The notes beneath the pieces are model-generated. The model ran no database searches. It saw only the letters and a list, made by a program, of their open reading frames with translations, and was not told the DNA's origin. Below are positions 22,151 to 33,760 of a stretch of 64,000 nucleotides of DNA, piece by piece; position 1 is the stretch's first letter; the number at the start of each line of letters is the position of its first letter. The translations under genes and the position numbers were made by a program. Origin of the DNA: Diphasiastrum complanatum (lineage: Eukaryota; Streptophyta; Lycopodiopsida; Lycopodiales; Lycopodiaceae); assembly GCA_029204225.1 (NCBI GenBank), contig CM055114.1, forward strand, positions 18,722,776 through 18,786,775. The letters are read 5' to 3'.

Positions 22151-22902
22151 TGTCTGAAAGCATTCGTGCAGTTTCAGTTGTTGATTGTTGTGATAAGAAT
22201 TGTTGCCAACATGTGGAGAGGAAAAAGATTGAAGAAGCTCGACAACAATATTGGGGACAAAACTCGTCTGACAGGGTTACATATGTATATGATATGCTTC
22301 AAGCCTCACAGAACAAGGAAGGAAAACAAAGAGGTATAACTATGTTATTTTTTGGGAGAACTATATGTGGAAAAGCATGGTACACAATACATGGAATATC
22401 AAAGGCTTCATTTCACAGGTACAAAGCTTCCTATGAGCAAGGGACTAGGAAAGCAACACATGAAAACAAAGGAATAATACTACGAGCATGGGAACACATG
22501 GATATGGCCAAAGCAATTATTCAAGACTATGTAGATAACAATGCAGAGATTATGCCTCATAGGAGCAGAACAACATTTGAGGGCGATAGGGACAGTCAAC
22601 TCGTTTTGGCAGGAGTTTATAAGCAACAAGATATTTTACGTGAAGTCAACATCACATTGTCAAGCTTAGGATACAAAAGCATTTCACACTCTACACTTAG
22701 TAGACTCTGGAGGACTGTCTTTAAGCAAGTGTCACTTTGCAAATCTAGCTCATTTTCAAAATGCGACATTTGTACTTCAATACAAATGAACTTGGCATCA
22801 ACCAAGGTGGTACAAGATCGTGCAAGAACATTCATACTTAACTTTCAACTTAAAAACCTTATTTTAATTTTAGCTTTCAAACTCTTTGTCAAATTGGGAT
22901 AG
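22084..22902 (+). CDS. unidentified transposase-like protein
   Basis: An open frame of 272 codons. Near the N-terminus CCDKNCCQHV is Cys/His-rich. The middle has MLFFGRTICGKAWYTIHGIS, KASFHRYKASYEQG, and HENKG. Then come DNNAEIMPHRSRTTFEGD, LREVNITLSSLGYKSISHST and LSRLWRTVFKQVSL, and a CDIC motif before a probable loss of frame at about 22840. The order (Cys-rich start, 'GKAWY-IHGIS' helix-turn-helix-like block, 'mPh' block, 'iS-sTLSrlW' block, CDIC) is one I associate with an uncharacterised transposase-like family found in several eukaryote groups; I cannot name it. The last about 20 codons look like read-through into AT-rich DNA. The DDE catalytic domain that should follow is absent. Confidence 0.5.
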   Translation: MVNRKTSKNESNSNPSKIPRLLMSESIRAVSVVDCCDKNCCQHVERKKIEEARQQYWGQNSSDRVTYVYDMLQASQNKEGKQRGITMLFFGRTICGKAWYTIHGISKASFHRYKASYEQGTRKATHENKGIILRAWEHMDMAKAIIQDYVDNNAEIMPHRSRTTFEGDRDSQLVLAGVYKQQDILREVNITLSSLGYKSISHSTLSRLWRTVFKQVSLCKSSSFSKCDICTSIQMNLASTKVVQDRARTFILNFQLKNLILILAFKLFVKLG

Positions 22903-24179
22903 ATAAGAATAATTATCTTGGCATACTAGGCTAAAATTTAAGAGGAAGTGTTTTATGAGACTCATTGTGACATACTCAACTAGTGCCAAATTGTATAATA
23001 TAGAAAGACCAAATCACATAGTCAATTATTAATAGCTTAATTGAAGTTACAGTTACTAGGAATACAAAATCATGGTATTGTAGCATAGAAGTTAGAAACA
23101 CTATCGTGAGCTTTTTGATTGATACAAACCGAACCAAATAACTACGTTGTTAAGTTGCAATAGCATCAACAAGAATCAATAAGCAATTTTTACAGACATA
23201 GTGACCAAAAAATGAGAAAAAAATGGCAAAAGGAAGTATAATGATCGAAAAGGCATTGGTGATCAATGATTAACGACAACATACGCAAAGACACATCATA
23301 TCTTACATATAAGTTGCTCAAAATAAAGGTGTAAAAATTTACAATCGGTAAATGTATATATGAAGAACACACATGTGAAGGGATTTTATGTGATTCATCC
23401 ATAGTATTAGTGAACCGTTAACGGTTCACCATGGTTTTTGGACACGTACGGTTCACAAAGTTTGGGACCATCAACCGTGGTGAACCGTTAAATAATTAAT
23501 TGATTAATTAATTTTTTTTTTGCTTCCCATACCCAAAGACAGCCCATAAAGAGCCAAAAAAATCTTATAAAAACCTAGAATGGTTTAGGGAATTTAATTC
23601 TTTTTTCTGGAAGGGAGTGTCCTCCCCACCATAGCATTCAATTAATTAATTAACTAATTAATGGCTTTTCTTACTTCCCTACACCCCCAAAAATAGACCC
23701 AAAAAGGGGGAAAATGGACCAAAAACAAAATTAAGTAATTAATTACATGAACCGTGGCACGATTCTTGGGACCCACGGTTCCAGGAACTGTGGGTTCTAT
23801 GGATTCATCATAGTTTATGAGATATCGTTTTAGGAATAATTGCTTGAATTGCACACTTTTGTGTGCATTTTGTGACGACTCTGGTGTTGAAATATGTGCA
23901 CTATAAATCTTGTGTCACGTCTAAGATCTTCTCTTGGTATTGAGTTTATAACTGCAGAGGGGAGTAAATTGTAATTATGTAGTCATCAAGCCTTGACACT
24001 GAGCACATAATTAGCATAGATCCTACTACTCTCTTAACTTTAAGCAAAATACTCAAGTGATGTCATGTATATATGTTTTTGAGAGATTCTTCTAGTGCTT
24101 GGAAAATCTCTTTTAAGTTATTCTAAAAAAAACTGCATATTATTGAACTTTGTCAAAGTATAGCAAAATGGACCAAGAA
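22903..24179. other. intergenic with a perfect 20-base palindrome
   Basis: No gene is seen. A perfect palindrome GTGAACCGTTAACGGTTCAC occupies 23410-23429. It is followed within 70 bases by ACGGTTCAC and by CCGTGGTGAACCGTTAA, and further on (23750-23805) by CCGTGGCACG, CCACGGTT and ACTGTGGG. TTAATTAA-type runs recur at 23495 and 23640. Confidence 0.7.
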
Positions 24180-25000
24180 TAGATCTGAATCAGATCCACA
24201 AGTGTGATTGGATGTTAGATTAGATCAACCTATCAATCTACACAAGATTAGATAGCATTTAGATCAAATCTAGATGAATAAATCTAACAAGAACAATCAT
24301 TATTGATCAAAACTTGTACTTGCTGGTTTCACACGTGTGAAAACCTATCAGAGTACGGAAAGTAGGCTGAGAATAAAGTATACTAAGCTTAGAACCCAAT
24401 CAATGCATAAAAACACAAGACATAGAGAGAAAACTCTAGAATTGCTCCAAAACCAAGATTTAGCTTCCATGTCAATTATGGCCAAATGAGCCACCATATA
24501 TACACAAGAGCTGATGCTTACTCAGCTGATTTGGCACGTGTGAGAATGCCTACTCATCAAAGGATCCACCAATAATCATCAATATGGCACATGGACCAAG
24601 TTTCCTAACTTATAGCCACCTCCCTTGATTTTAGGCAATTTTCCTAATTTATAGGGACCTGCACAAATATCTACTACAAGTTGGATCTCACCTACTACTG
24701 ATGTTTTCACACATGTGAGCAGTCCTTGGCATGTGTGAGATCACTCCTATCCATGTGAAATAACTTTTCCTACCAATAAAATGATGCCAAGTGGCATATA
24801 GCTAGAAAACTAGATTTTGGCCATTTTAGCCACGATCTCAAATGAAATGGTATGTACAACCTATATGACTCATCTAAATGAATAATGTATTTATTTCACA
24901 CATGGGAACAGGCTCCACACATGTCTAATGATTATATGTACTAGTCATAATGGTATTTACAAGATTTGATCAAGTTAGCTTTTGCCAATTTTAACAAACT
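24180..25000 (-). repeat. decayed LTR related to the 27.6/28.5-kb LTRs
   Basis: GATCCACAAGTGTGATTGGA at about 24196 and later phrases (CCTAATTTATAGGGACCTGC, CACACGTGTG, CACACATGTG) parallel the right LTR at 28450-29145 in the same orientation, at low similarity. The ends are not clear. Confidence 0.45.
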
Positions 25001-25230
25001 TCTCATTTTTCTTAGCACTTTTACCTATAGAAACATGTAAATGCTTGTATACAGAACCGTCATACATTTTAAAATGCCGGTTTTCATTGCATGTGGAAAA
25101 ATGGACATAAAAAAAATGTTTTACAATGCAACTAATGCATTCCACCAAACATACACAAATTCGATAAAAGTTGCAGTCTTGTGGTAAATATTCTTCTTGG
25201 AAGAGCTCATAATTGCAAAATGCACGATAA

Positions 25231-25396
25231 ACTATGTACCAAATGTCAAGTTGTCTTAGGACAAACTTTTCTTAACTTCTCCTTTACTTTTGGTACCCTC
25301 ACGCAAGGTACACCTTTCTTCTTTACACTCAAGTGCAACATCAATGGTTGAAAATCATTACTAATAATTTTTTTCCTCAGTGCCATATAATAAACA
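25231..25396 (-). repeat. inverted copy of the 166-base palindrome spacer
   Basis: The reverse complement of this stretch matches 28284-28449 almost base for base, and the similarity stops at both ends exactly where the LTRs begin in the other copy. Both copies show the same short frame (KKKGVPCVRVPKVKEKLRKV). No domain is recognised. Confidence 0.85.
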
Positions 25397-25942
25397 ACTA
25401 CACCAAAGAAGAAACTTTTTTCCTTCATACAATTTTAGTACTTGTTGTGGATTAAACATTTCTTTGTTATACTGGTACATTGTCTTTCATTTTATTTTTG
25501 GAAGGGTATTGAATTTGAGCTAGCATTTATGCACAACATTTACATTATATATGCACATTGTAAGCCAAGCCAATTTTGAGCAGGTGGGCTCTAGATGTCC
25601 ATTTCTACCTGTTGACTAGCATTTGAGCCTACATCTCCCTTTATATGGCACATCAATACACATTTCTTCTAGTCATCAAATTGTTCACTACTAACGTTGG
25701 CAATGGGTCCCAACTTCTATACCCATTGTGCACATGGTGCATTGTGCCCATTAAAATAATGATCCATGGTCCTTCTAGCAATATTAATCACTCTTAAACT
25801 ATGAACATTTGAGATGTGCATGTTTTGTGATTGTTGGACATATATAGTTTACTTTGATTTGATAATACATATAATGGTTTTAGATTATTAATCAAGTGTA
25901 AACTATGATCAAGATTTGAAATGTGTGTGTTTTTGTGATTGT

Positions 25943-25995
<53 letters not shown>

Positions 25996-26389
25996 CTTTG
26001 ATTTGATGCTATGTTTATGTATGATGATCTCTTGTGTTTGTTAGCTACGGTTTATATATGATATTACTCTGATCTTAGCTATGGTTATAACACAATGACA
26101 TTTGTTTTGGGACTTTGACCTGCAAAAGAATAATCTTTTTTGGTGTTTTTTAATGGTCCTAGTTTTAGGCCAAAATCATGGAAATTTTTAAAACATCTCT
26201 AAATTTTGTTTTTAAAAAAAGCCAAAAAATGCATATTTTAAATAAAGAACTACAAGTTTTTTGTTGCAAACTTCATAAAACCATCATAATTACAAATGAA
26301 ATAATAATTCAAGAGAATAAATGATTTTGAAACTCGAAATCCCATTGAAATACAAAACAACTTAAATTCTATTTGCACATTCTCTTTTT
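25397..26389. other. intergenic with an AT microsatellite
   Basis: No gene is seen. A TA/AT dinucleotide run occupies about 25945-25994. Confidence 0.6.
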
Positions 26390-27290
26390 TAAGTACATTT
26401 TCTAAGGAATTTTCACTGATGCCTCTCAATTCAGAACTTGACATATTCTCAATACTCTCGTCTTCAGCTGATGAAGTGCAAGACCCGTCTTCTTCATTAG
26501 AGTCAACTGGCATATCTTCCTCAGAATCCGCATCTAATATTGACAAAAAACCTTGTAAATCAGCTGTTGATGACGAGTGGAAGATGATGGTTTTTTTAGT
26601 AATTCAAGTCGTTCTTTCAATATAGATATTGTTGACTTTCGTAGATAATTGGTCACTGTTAACTCAAAATTAAATGCCAAAACATCTACATCCTGTAGAT
26701 TCAAATTGTCGACTCTTGGTTGATTTTTTGGCAATCTCTTCCTCTTGCCCTTTGGATCTACTTGCAACATTTTGAGTTTGTACCTTCCCAAAAAGGCATT
26801 TGTTGAAGTGGTGCGCAACCAATGGACAAATAGTACTTTTGTTTGATTGACGTTTTGAATAAACCAAGTACTTTGGCAATTCAAAATGGATGTCCTTCAT
26901 TGTTTTCTGAAGCTAGAAGTGCAACAAGGCTTTGAATTTGGATTTCATTCAAATCATTGCGCCATTTCATTTTTGCAGCTTTTACACTTTGCCTATTCTT
27001 CCTTGAGCCCACATAAATTTCACGTTTCTCACTTTGCATCGAGATTGGGCAAACTGATTTTTTGTTCCTCAAAAAAGTCCATCCACCAATGTTGATCAAA
27101 CTCACCAAAAAAATGATAAGCTGCTTGAATACTTGATTCCAAAAAATTTAATGAGACAAATGGATCAATCTCACGATGTTCTCTTTGCGCCTTTTGTTCT
27201 TCTAGCATGGACTTCAAGGGAGACAACACAACAAGCTTGATTTGAGTCGATGGAATGTTACTATAAAAATCCAACTCCTTCAAGAGGTAG
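26390..27290 (-). pseudogene. CACTA-associated protein fragment, copy 1
   Basis: On the minus strand several frames give LNFLESSIQAAYHFFGEFDQ, WWMDFFEEQK, then DLNEIQIQSLVALLASENNE, GHPFWIAK, QTKVLFVHWLRTTSTNAFLG, PRVDNLNLQDVDVLAF and finally a Ser/Glu-rich tail ending SELRGISENSLENV. At least three frameshifts separate them. The 'fwiaKv...W' block resembles a module found next to CACTA genes in plants, and the tail SSSELRGISENSLENV is repeated at about 30400-30440 immediately before a tnp2 gene. In this copy no tnp2 follows. I infer it is the front part of a CACTA transposon gene. Confidence 0.6.
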
Positions 27291-27510
27291 CCACAAAACT
27301 GAATTTGAAAATAGTTTGCCTCAAAATAATATAATGCCTAATTCGTTACAATTGATTTTAAACTGGTGCTGAAAGCTAATAAAATTATTATTAGTTATGC
27401 ATCGTTCTGTTTCGTTGGACGCCTCTGTTGGGAACTAACCTTCGCAGGCTTGTCAGGGGCTAGATCTAGCTGTTCTAAGGGAAGAAGGTTCTTTCTTACA
27501 GATCACTTCT

Positions 27511-28283
27511 TTGTAGCTGGATTTTTTAGACACTTCTAAAAGCTTTCATTGATCTATCAAGAAAGTTGTAAATAGATCAAGCTAAATTTGAGGAGGAGTG
27601 TGAAGAATCGCCAAAAATTGGCAAATCTAGCTTGATCAAAAACCATGTAGAATAGTGTAAATTGTGTACACAAGTGGGTCCCACACATGTGAGGACATGA
27701 TGCCACATGGGAAACTCATCCTAATGTAGGTTAGGTCAAGTCAAGAGAGTTGGTCATGTCTATTTGGTGGTCATCCCTACTTTATAGGACCTACACCTAC
27801 GTTTAAGGTGAAAATTTGACCAACTAGCTACCTACCAAGCATAACTCTAGGAAATAGACTAGGGTTTCATTTTAGGTCAAGGAGAGTGAGTTAACTTCCT
27901 TATTACATGCTGGAAATCCACCTAACTTCAAGAAGGAAGTCCAATTTGCTATGTATTCCCTCTCTCCATAGTGAGAAGATAGAAAATTTTTGGAGCTCAT
28001 TGGCAATCTCAAGCTAGTTCACCATGTACATTGAGTTTTTGTGATCCAAATGAAACCAAATCAATTTCTACTTGTTTCTCAGGTTGAAGGCCATACTACA
28101 GACTTTAGTACACACGTGTGGGCTCGGATTTCAATGTTGATCAATGCTTGTTGTTTGTCAAACTGCCAATCTAGATCAACTTTTTTGTGTCTAGTTTTTT
28201 GATAGATTGTTAAGCAAGCATCCAATCACTCTTGTGGATCTTTTGTAGATCCATTTATGGTCCTAAAGTACAGTACTTTCACA
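27511..28283 (+). mobile_element. LTR with polypurine tract, left arm of a palindrome
   Basis: An 88-base internal remnant ends in the polypurine tract GAGGAGGAG. The LTR follows (27599-28283), starting TGTGAAGAATCG and ending TTTCACA, so TGTGAA/TTCACA form terminal inverted repeats. The whole stretch is the reverse complement of 28450-29233 with few differences. The LTR contains CACATGTG and CACACGTGTG words. Its start resembles LTRs at 32708 and 51288. Confidence 0.88.
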
Positions 28284-28449
28284 GTTTATTATATGGCACT
28301 GAGAAAAAAATTATTTATAATAATTTTCAACCATTGATGTTGCACTTGAGTGTAAAGAAGAAAGGTGTACCTTGCGTGAGGGTACCAAAAGTAAAGGAGA
28401 AACTAAGAAAAGTTTGTCCTAAGACAACTTGACATTTGGTACATAGTTT
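28284..28449. repeat. 166-base spacer between opposed LTRs
   Basis: Starts GTTTATTATATGG and ends TACATAGTTT. It is the only non-palindromic part of the 1.7-kb structure and is present inverted at 25231-25396. Confidence 0.88.
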
Positions 28450-29233
28450 TGTGAAAGTACTGTACTTTAGGACCATAAATGGATCTACAAAAGATCCACA
28501 AGAGTGATTGGATGCTTGCTTAACAATCTTTAAAAAAACTAGACAGAAGTTAATCTAGATTGGCAATTTGACAAACAACAAACATTAACAATCAAAAGCA
28601 TTAATTAACATTGAAATCCGAGCCCACACGTGGGTACTACAGGCTGTAGTATGGCCTTCAACCTGAGAAACAAGTAAAAATTGATTTGGTTTCATTTGGA
28701 TCACAAAAACTCAATGTACATAGTGAACTAGCTTGAGATTGCCAATGAGCTCCAAAAATTTTCTATCTTCTCACTATGGAGAGAGGGAATACATAGCAAA
28801 TTCGACTTCCTTCTTGAAGTTAGGTGGATTTCCAGCATGTAATAAGGAAGTTAACTCATCTCCTTGACCTAAAATGAAACCCTAGCCTAGATCCTAGAGT
28901 TATGCTTGGTAGGTAGCTAGTTGGTCAAATTTTCACCTTAAACTTAGGTGTAGGTCCTATAAAGTAGGGATGACCACCAAATAGACATGACCAACTCTCT
29001 TGACTTGACCTAACCTACATTAGGATGGGTTTCCCACGTGGCATCATGGCCTCACATGTGTGGGACCAACTTGTGTACACAATTTAAACTAGTCTACATG
29101 GTTTTTTATCAAGCTAGATTTGCCAACTTTTGGCAATTCTTCACACTCCTCCTCAAATTTAGCTTGATCTATTTACAACTCTCTTGATAGATGAATGAGA
29201 GCTTTTAGAAGTGTCTAAAAAATCCAGCTACAA
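28450..29233 (-). mobile_element. LTR with polypurine tract, right arm of a palindrome
   Basis: Mirror image of 27511-28283. The LTR in minus orientation runs 29145 to 28450; the polypurine tract is at 29146-29155 and the internal remnant extends to about 29233, the same internal point at which the left arm stops. Just outside, the CACTA transposase frame resumes. Confidence 0.88.
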
Positions 29234-29239
29234 ACAAGG

Positions 29240-30440
29240 AACTTTTGAGACTCCAATAGAGAATGATGTCCATGAAGGAATGCTACCTTCTGGCCTTGCC
29301 TTTTGTTTCACAAAGCCCTTCAAAAATTTTATAAAGCACTCAAGGTAGAACATCCATCTCGTGTTCCTACAATCGATACTTCTTCGACCAAATGCACTAG
29401 AAGATGAACTTGTATATCCAAAAAGAAAGTTGGAAAATCTCTTTCCAACAAACATACCTTTTCGATCATTTGGATTTTCATGGAATCTAGTTCACTTTTT
29501 TTTTTTTCTTTTGAGGAAATCCACCTGCAAGATTGATAGTACATTAGGTTGTTTAACACATAAAAGTATTGAAATAACACATATTTATACAAGTGCTTAG
29601 AAAAATATACAAACCTAATGTCGATAAAAAATGGTAAAGGTATTTCGTACGTTATCGTTGAAGAGACCTCGAATAGAGAGTGGAAGTATGAATTGCAACA
29701 TCATATGCCAATCATGCGATTTCAATCCACTTAATTTACCATCTTTCGTAAATGATTTGCATAAAGAATGTGCATAGTTTATTAGAGTTCTTATTTGTTG
29801 TATGACATGTTTAACATATGAGAGTTGCTCTTTTGAAAAAATCCACGACATGCTAGGTAGAATCTCATCTCCACCTTCGGTGTATTGAATCCAATAGGGT
29901 CTTTCCACATCGGCCGCTTGTAGATCTTTACGAGCTGCGAAGTTGTCTTTTATGCCAAGGATGTGGTTCCATAAGGATTCACCGACATTTTTGAATATGT
30001 GCATAAGATCCAATAGATGGTTTATCAATAAATTCCTCCAATAGGGTAATTTATGAAAAATAGACAACCGTTTCATACCATCAATGGATTCATTCCATGA
30101 AGAATTAACGTCGTGATGTTTAAGCCACTCACCATGCCATTTCGCTACTCCCATGCGTGGGGGGATGGTGGTGTAGTTAGAGGATTATCTCCTCGCCCAC
30201 CAAAAAATCGCCTTTGCGACCTTCGAAAAGGATGAGCAAGCGGCAAATATTTGGGATGATTTTCATACACCACGTTTTTTAACATATTTGTGCTATGTCG
30301 ACCCTCCAAAAGTGGTCCACAAATATAATATGCATTGTAACCCGATGTGATTAAACCTACATAGTACATAAACCAAATTAAACATAAGCTTACATTTTCT
30401 AAGGAATTTTCACTGATGTCTCTCAATTCACAACTTGACA
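29240..30440 (-). pseudogene. CACTA (En/Spm) transposase fragment: tnp2 and DUF4218
   Basis: From high to low coordinates: the tail of the preceding module (ISENSLENV); GLITSGYNAYYICGPLLEGR and KYLPLAHPFRRSQRRFF; a frameshift at PHAW; then GVAKWHGEWLKHHD, LSIFHKLPYWRNLLINHLLD and LMHIFKNVGESLWNHILG, which are classic tnp2 motifs with the DLMHIFKNV signature. It continues with GLKSHDWHMMLQFILPLSIR (start of DUF4218), DIQVHLLVHLVEEV, another frameshift, and KFLKGFVKQKARPEGSI. The frame stops where the palindromic LTR structure begins. CACTA transposases cut at CACTA ends; this copy is broken by at least three frameshifts. No CACTA terminal repeats were found. Confidence 0.9.
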
Positions 30441-31020
30441 TATTCTAAACACTCTCGTTTTTAGCTAATAAAGTTGAAGACACGATTTCTCATCAGAGTC
30501 AACTGACATATTTTTCTCAAAATCAGTATCCAATGTTGACAAGGAACGTTGTAAGTCAACTTTTCTCTATTACTGACAAGTTTGAAATTGATGATTGTTC
30601 CATTAATCCAAGTTGTTCCCTCAATATGGATCTAATTGACTTTAGTAGATGATTGGTTATTGTTAACTTAAAAATTAAAGGTCAAAACATCTACATCTTG
30701 TAAATTCAAATCATCGACTCTTGGTTGATTTTTTGACAATCACTTTCTCTTGCCTATCGGATCTACTTGCAACATTTCAAATTCGTACCTTCTCAAAAAA
30801 AATTGGTGTTGAAGTGATGCGTAACCAAAAGACACATAATACTTTTGTCTGATTACTATCTTGATTGAACTCAAAAACTTTGACAATCCAAAATGGATGT
30901 TCTTTTTTATTTTTTGAAGCTAAAAGTGCAACAAGACTTCCAATTTGAATTTCATTTGGATCATCACAGTACTTTATTTTTGTAGCTTTTGAAATTTGCC
31001 TATTCTCACATATCACATTT
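30441..31020 (-). pseudogene. CACTA-associated protein fragment, copy 2
   Basis: The frame at 31016-30777 reads DDPNEIQIGSLVALLASKNK, HPFWIVKVFEFNQ and TKVLCVFWLRITSTPIFF, parallel to the module at 26.4-27.3 kb. Below it, pieces like KNQPRVDDLNLQDVDVLTF can be read with shifts. It lies directly upstream (minus strand) of the tnp2 gene, so it shows the original order: this module, the ISENSLENV tail, then tnp2. Confidence 0.6.
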
Positions 31021-31261
31021 TTTCAATTTATAAAAAAATATTTGTGAAATACTCCACAATATTTGTGAATTATCAAAGTGCTCTTATGTTTTAATTTTGA
31101 GTTATATTTTTATCTCAATATTTAATATAAGTATTCGAATTCATTTATTTTTAGTTTATTTTTTAGACGTCGACATTAGAATTCCACGAACAACGAAGTT
31201 CCTTTGTTGTAAAGGTCTCGAGATGTCATAATCGTGAATACCATTCCAAAGAATGCACAAT

Positions 31262-31405
31262 TCATCGACAAGGATGATTAGGCTGCAAGTATTTGGGATG
31301 ATTTTCATACACCACTTTTTTTAACATATTTGTGCTATGTCGACCCTCCAAAAGTGGTCCACAAATACAACATGCGTTGTAACCCAATGTGATTAAACCT
31401 ACATA
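31262..31405 (-). pseudogene. duplicated scrap of the CACTA tnp2 start
   Basis: The frame GLITLGYNACCICGPLLEGR, HSTNMLKKVVYENHPKYL repeats the start of the tnp2 region at about 30370-30240. It ends where the copia reverse transcriptase begins on the other strand. Confidence 0.8.
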
Positions 31406-32689
31406 GCAAAGATGGTGACAATAAGAATTCTTATTTCTCTTGCTTATTTTTTCAAGTGGAAGGTGTTCCAATTAGATGTATCCAATGCTTTTCTAAATGG
31501 TTATCTTGAGGAGGAGATCTATATGGAACAACCACAAGGATTCATCAAGGATGAGTCCAAAGTGTGCTTGCTCTTCAAAAGTCTTTATGGACTCAAGCAA
31601 GCACCAAGATCATGGTATTCAAGACTTAACTCTTTTCTTATCTCACTAGGATTTACTCTTAGTGACTATGATCCTTCCATGTATCTAAAGTTTGTTGGTA
31701 GCAATATTGTCATTCTTCTAATTTATGTTGATGACATTATTCTTTGTGGAAGTTGTATCAAGCTAGTTGATGAAACCAAGCTCGTACTTGGATGTGAGTT
31801 TAAAATTCAAGATCTAGGAGAGATACATTACATCCTAGGCCTAGAAATTGATTTTTATGAAAATCATGTCTTTATATGCCAATCTAGATATGCTCACTCT
31901 ATGTTGAAAAAATTCCATATGGAAAATTCTAAGAGCATAGATACTCCAATGGAGCAAATTGTAAAAGATCCTAATAAAGGTGATGAAAGATCCTTTGAGG
32001 ACATCACACTTTTTAGGAGTCTTGTAGGCTCCTTGATTTGGCTTACCATTACTAGGCCCGATCTTAGTTTTTGTGTGCACAAATTGAGTCAATTTATGCA
32101 AGATCCTAAGATCCATCATTGGAAGATGGCCAAGAGGATTCTAAGATATGTATCTTCATCTTGTGATTATGGTCTACTCTATAAAAGTGAAGATCTATCC
32201 ATTATTGGCTACTCGGATTCGGACTTTGCAAGTGACAAGATGGATCGAAAGTCTATTAGTGCATACAATATCTTTCTTGGAGGCAATCTAATATCTTGGC
32301 TTTCCAAAAAGCAAGATACTATATCTCTCTCTTCATGTGAGGCCGAGTACAAAGCACTCACTACAACTACCAAAGAAGTTCTTTGGATCAAGAGGTTATT
32401 AATGGAACTAAAGTGCATCAAGGAGGATGATCTACCAATGATCAAGTGTGATAACATCTCGGCCCAAGCTCTTGCCAATAATCCCATATTTCATGCAAGA
32501 AGCAAGCACATAGAAGTGGCACACCATTTTGTGAGAGAAAAGCTTATTGGAGGAGAAATCTATTTGGAGCATGTCAACTCGTCCTCTTGTATTGCCGATC
32601 TACTCACCAGGCCTTTGAGCAAAAGTGCTTACATCAAGCATAGATCTAATCTTGGAGTTATATCAAGATCAATGCTCAAATCTTCATAG
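31404..32689 (+). CDS. Ty1/copia reverse transcriptase and RNase H, open but 5' truncated
   Basis: A continuous frame of 425 codons. It opens in the middle of the reverse transcriptase (AKMVTIRILISLAYF, DVSNAFLNGYLEEEIYMEQP), followed by SLYGLKQAPRSWYSRL and the catalytic YVDD at about residue 109. Next come SRYAHSMLKKF, VGSLIWLTITRPDLSF and the RNase H domain with YSDSDFAS, SLSSCEAEYKALTTTTKEVL and KHIEVAHHFV, ending in IADLLTRPLSK. TAG lies 20 bases before the polypurine tract and LTR at 32708. Gag, protease, integrase and the first part of the transcriptase are replaced by a CACTA scrap. It cannot act as a complete element, but it is the youngest-looking coding stretch in the window. Confidence 0.95.
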
Positions 32690-32707
32690 ATAATTTTTTA
32701 GGAGGAG

Positions 32708-33444
32708 TGTGAAGAATCGAAAAAAATTATCTATGTTAGATATAGGGGTCTTATGTTTTTTACATCAAGCATCTAGGTGTAGAATGTTGATAGGAATAAA
32801 TTTGGCATAGATGGCAAATTATGCATTTCCACTTGTAATGCCACTATTGAGCCAAAACAGAGTAAGAGGCTAAACACTTGCTAATTAGAGTGTAGACAAG
32901 TGTAAAGTTTTTGTTTGATGAATCCCAAGAGGTCCAATAGGATTTAGAGGTGGAACCTTGTGAGGTCCAATAGGAAATTGAGGTGTGCTTAAATATAGTC
33001 CAATAGAATTAAGAGGTGCATAGATCAATGATCCAATAGGATCAACACGTGACAAAATATGGTCCAATCATAGTTAAGCATAGTGGTAGCTCGTGGACCT
33101 ACTAGTATCATTGTACTCCTCATTTTGAAGCTAATTGATTTGGTGATTTCATGGATTTTGTGAGTTATTGAATTTCTAGCTTTCTCTCTCTACCCGAGAG
33201 CTCATGATGTATTTTCTCTCTCTACCCGAGGAGAGCAGCTTGTTTTTACTTAGATTATTTTTTGAATACTTCCCACACGTGTGAGTGAGAGTTGGAAGTG
33301 ATTGAATGCATGTAGTAGTGTGTTTTTGCCATAGGATTCAAGATTGATCTTGAATCTCAATCTAGTCTTGATCTTGGTGCATCTACACACCTTAGGAGAT
33401 CACAAGTACATGTAGTGGACAGTCCACACGTGTGAAATTCAACA
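32708..33444 (+). repeat. 3' LTR of the copia element
   Basis: Preceded by the polypurine tract TTAGGAGGAG. Starts TGTGAAGAATCG, like the LTRs of the palindrome, and probably ends AATTCAACA at 33444. It contains CCACACGTGTG twice. From 33445 to 33760 no gene is seen. Confidence 0.7.
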
Positions 33445-33760
33445 AAGATTAGGAAGAAATAATATGAAAGCGAGGATCAGTTGCAAATTGGATAAATAGC
33501 ACAAATGAGATTGCAAATGAAGTGGCACATAATGAGATTAGAAGAGCAGGAGTTGAGCTAGCCCATGTGAGAGAGAAAAAATAAAGATGTGACGGAGTGA
33601 AGTTATATTTAGATAGCTTGAGTTGAACATTGTGATGATGAAATTTGCCCTATTGCATGAGATAACTCCAACTTTCTATTCTCAATGTTATTGATCCATA
33701 TCATAAGAGAAAGGTCGAATTTCAAGTTTGTCAATAGAGTTAGCTCAATTTTGGTTGTTA

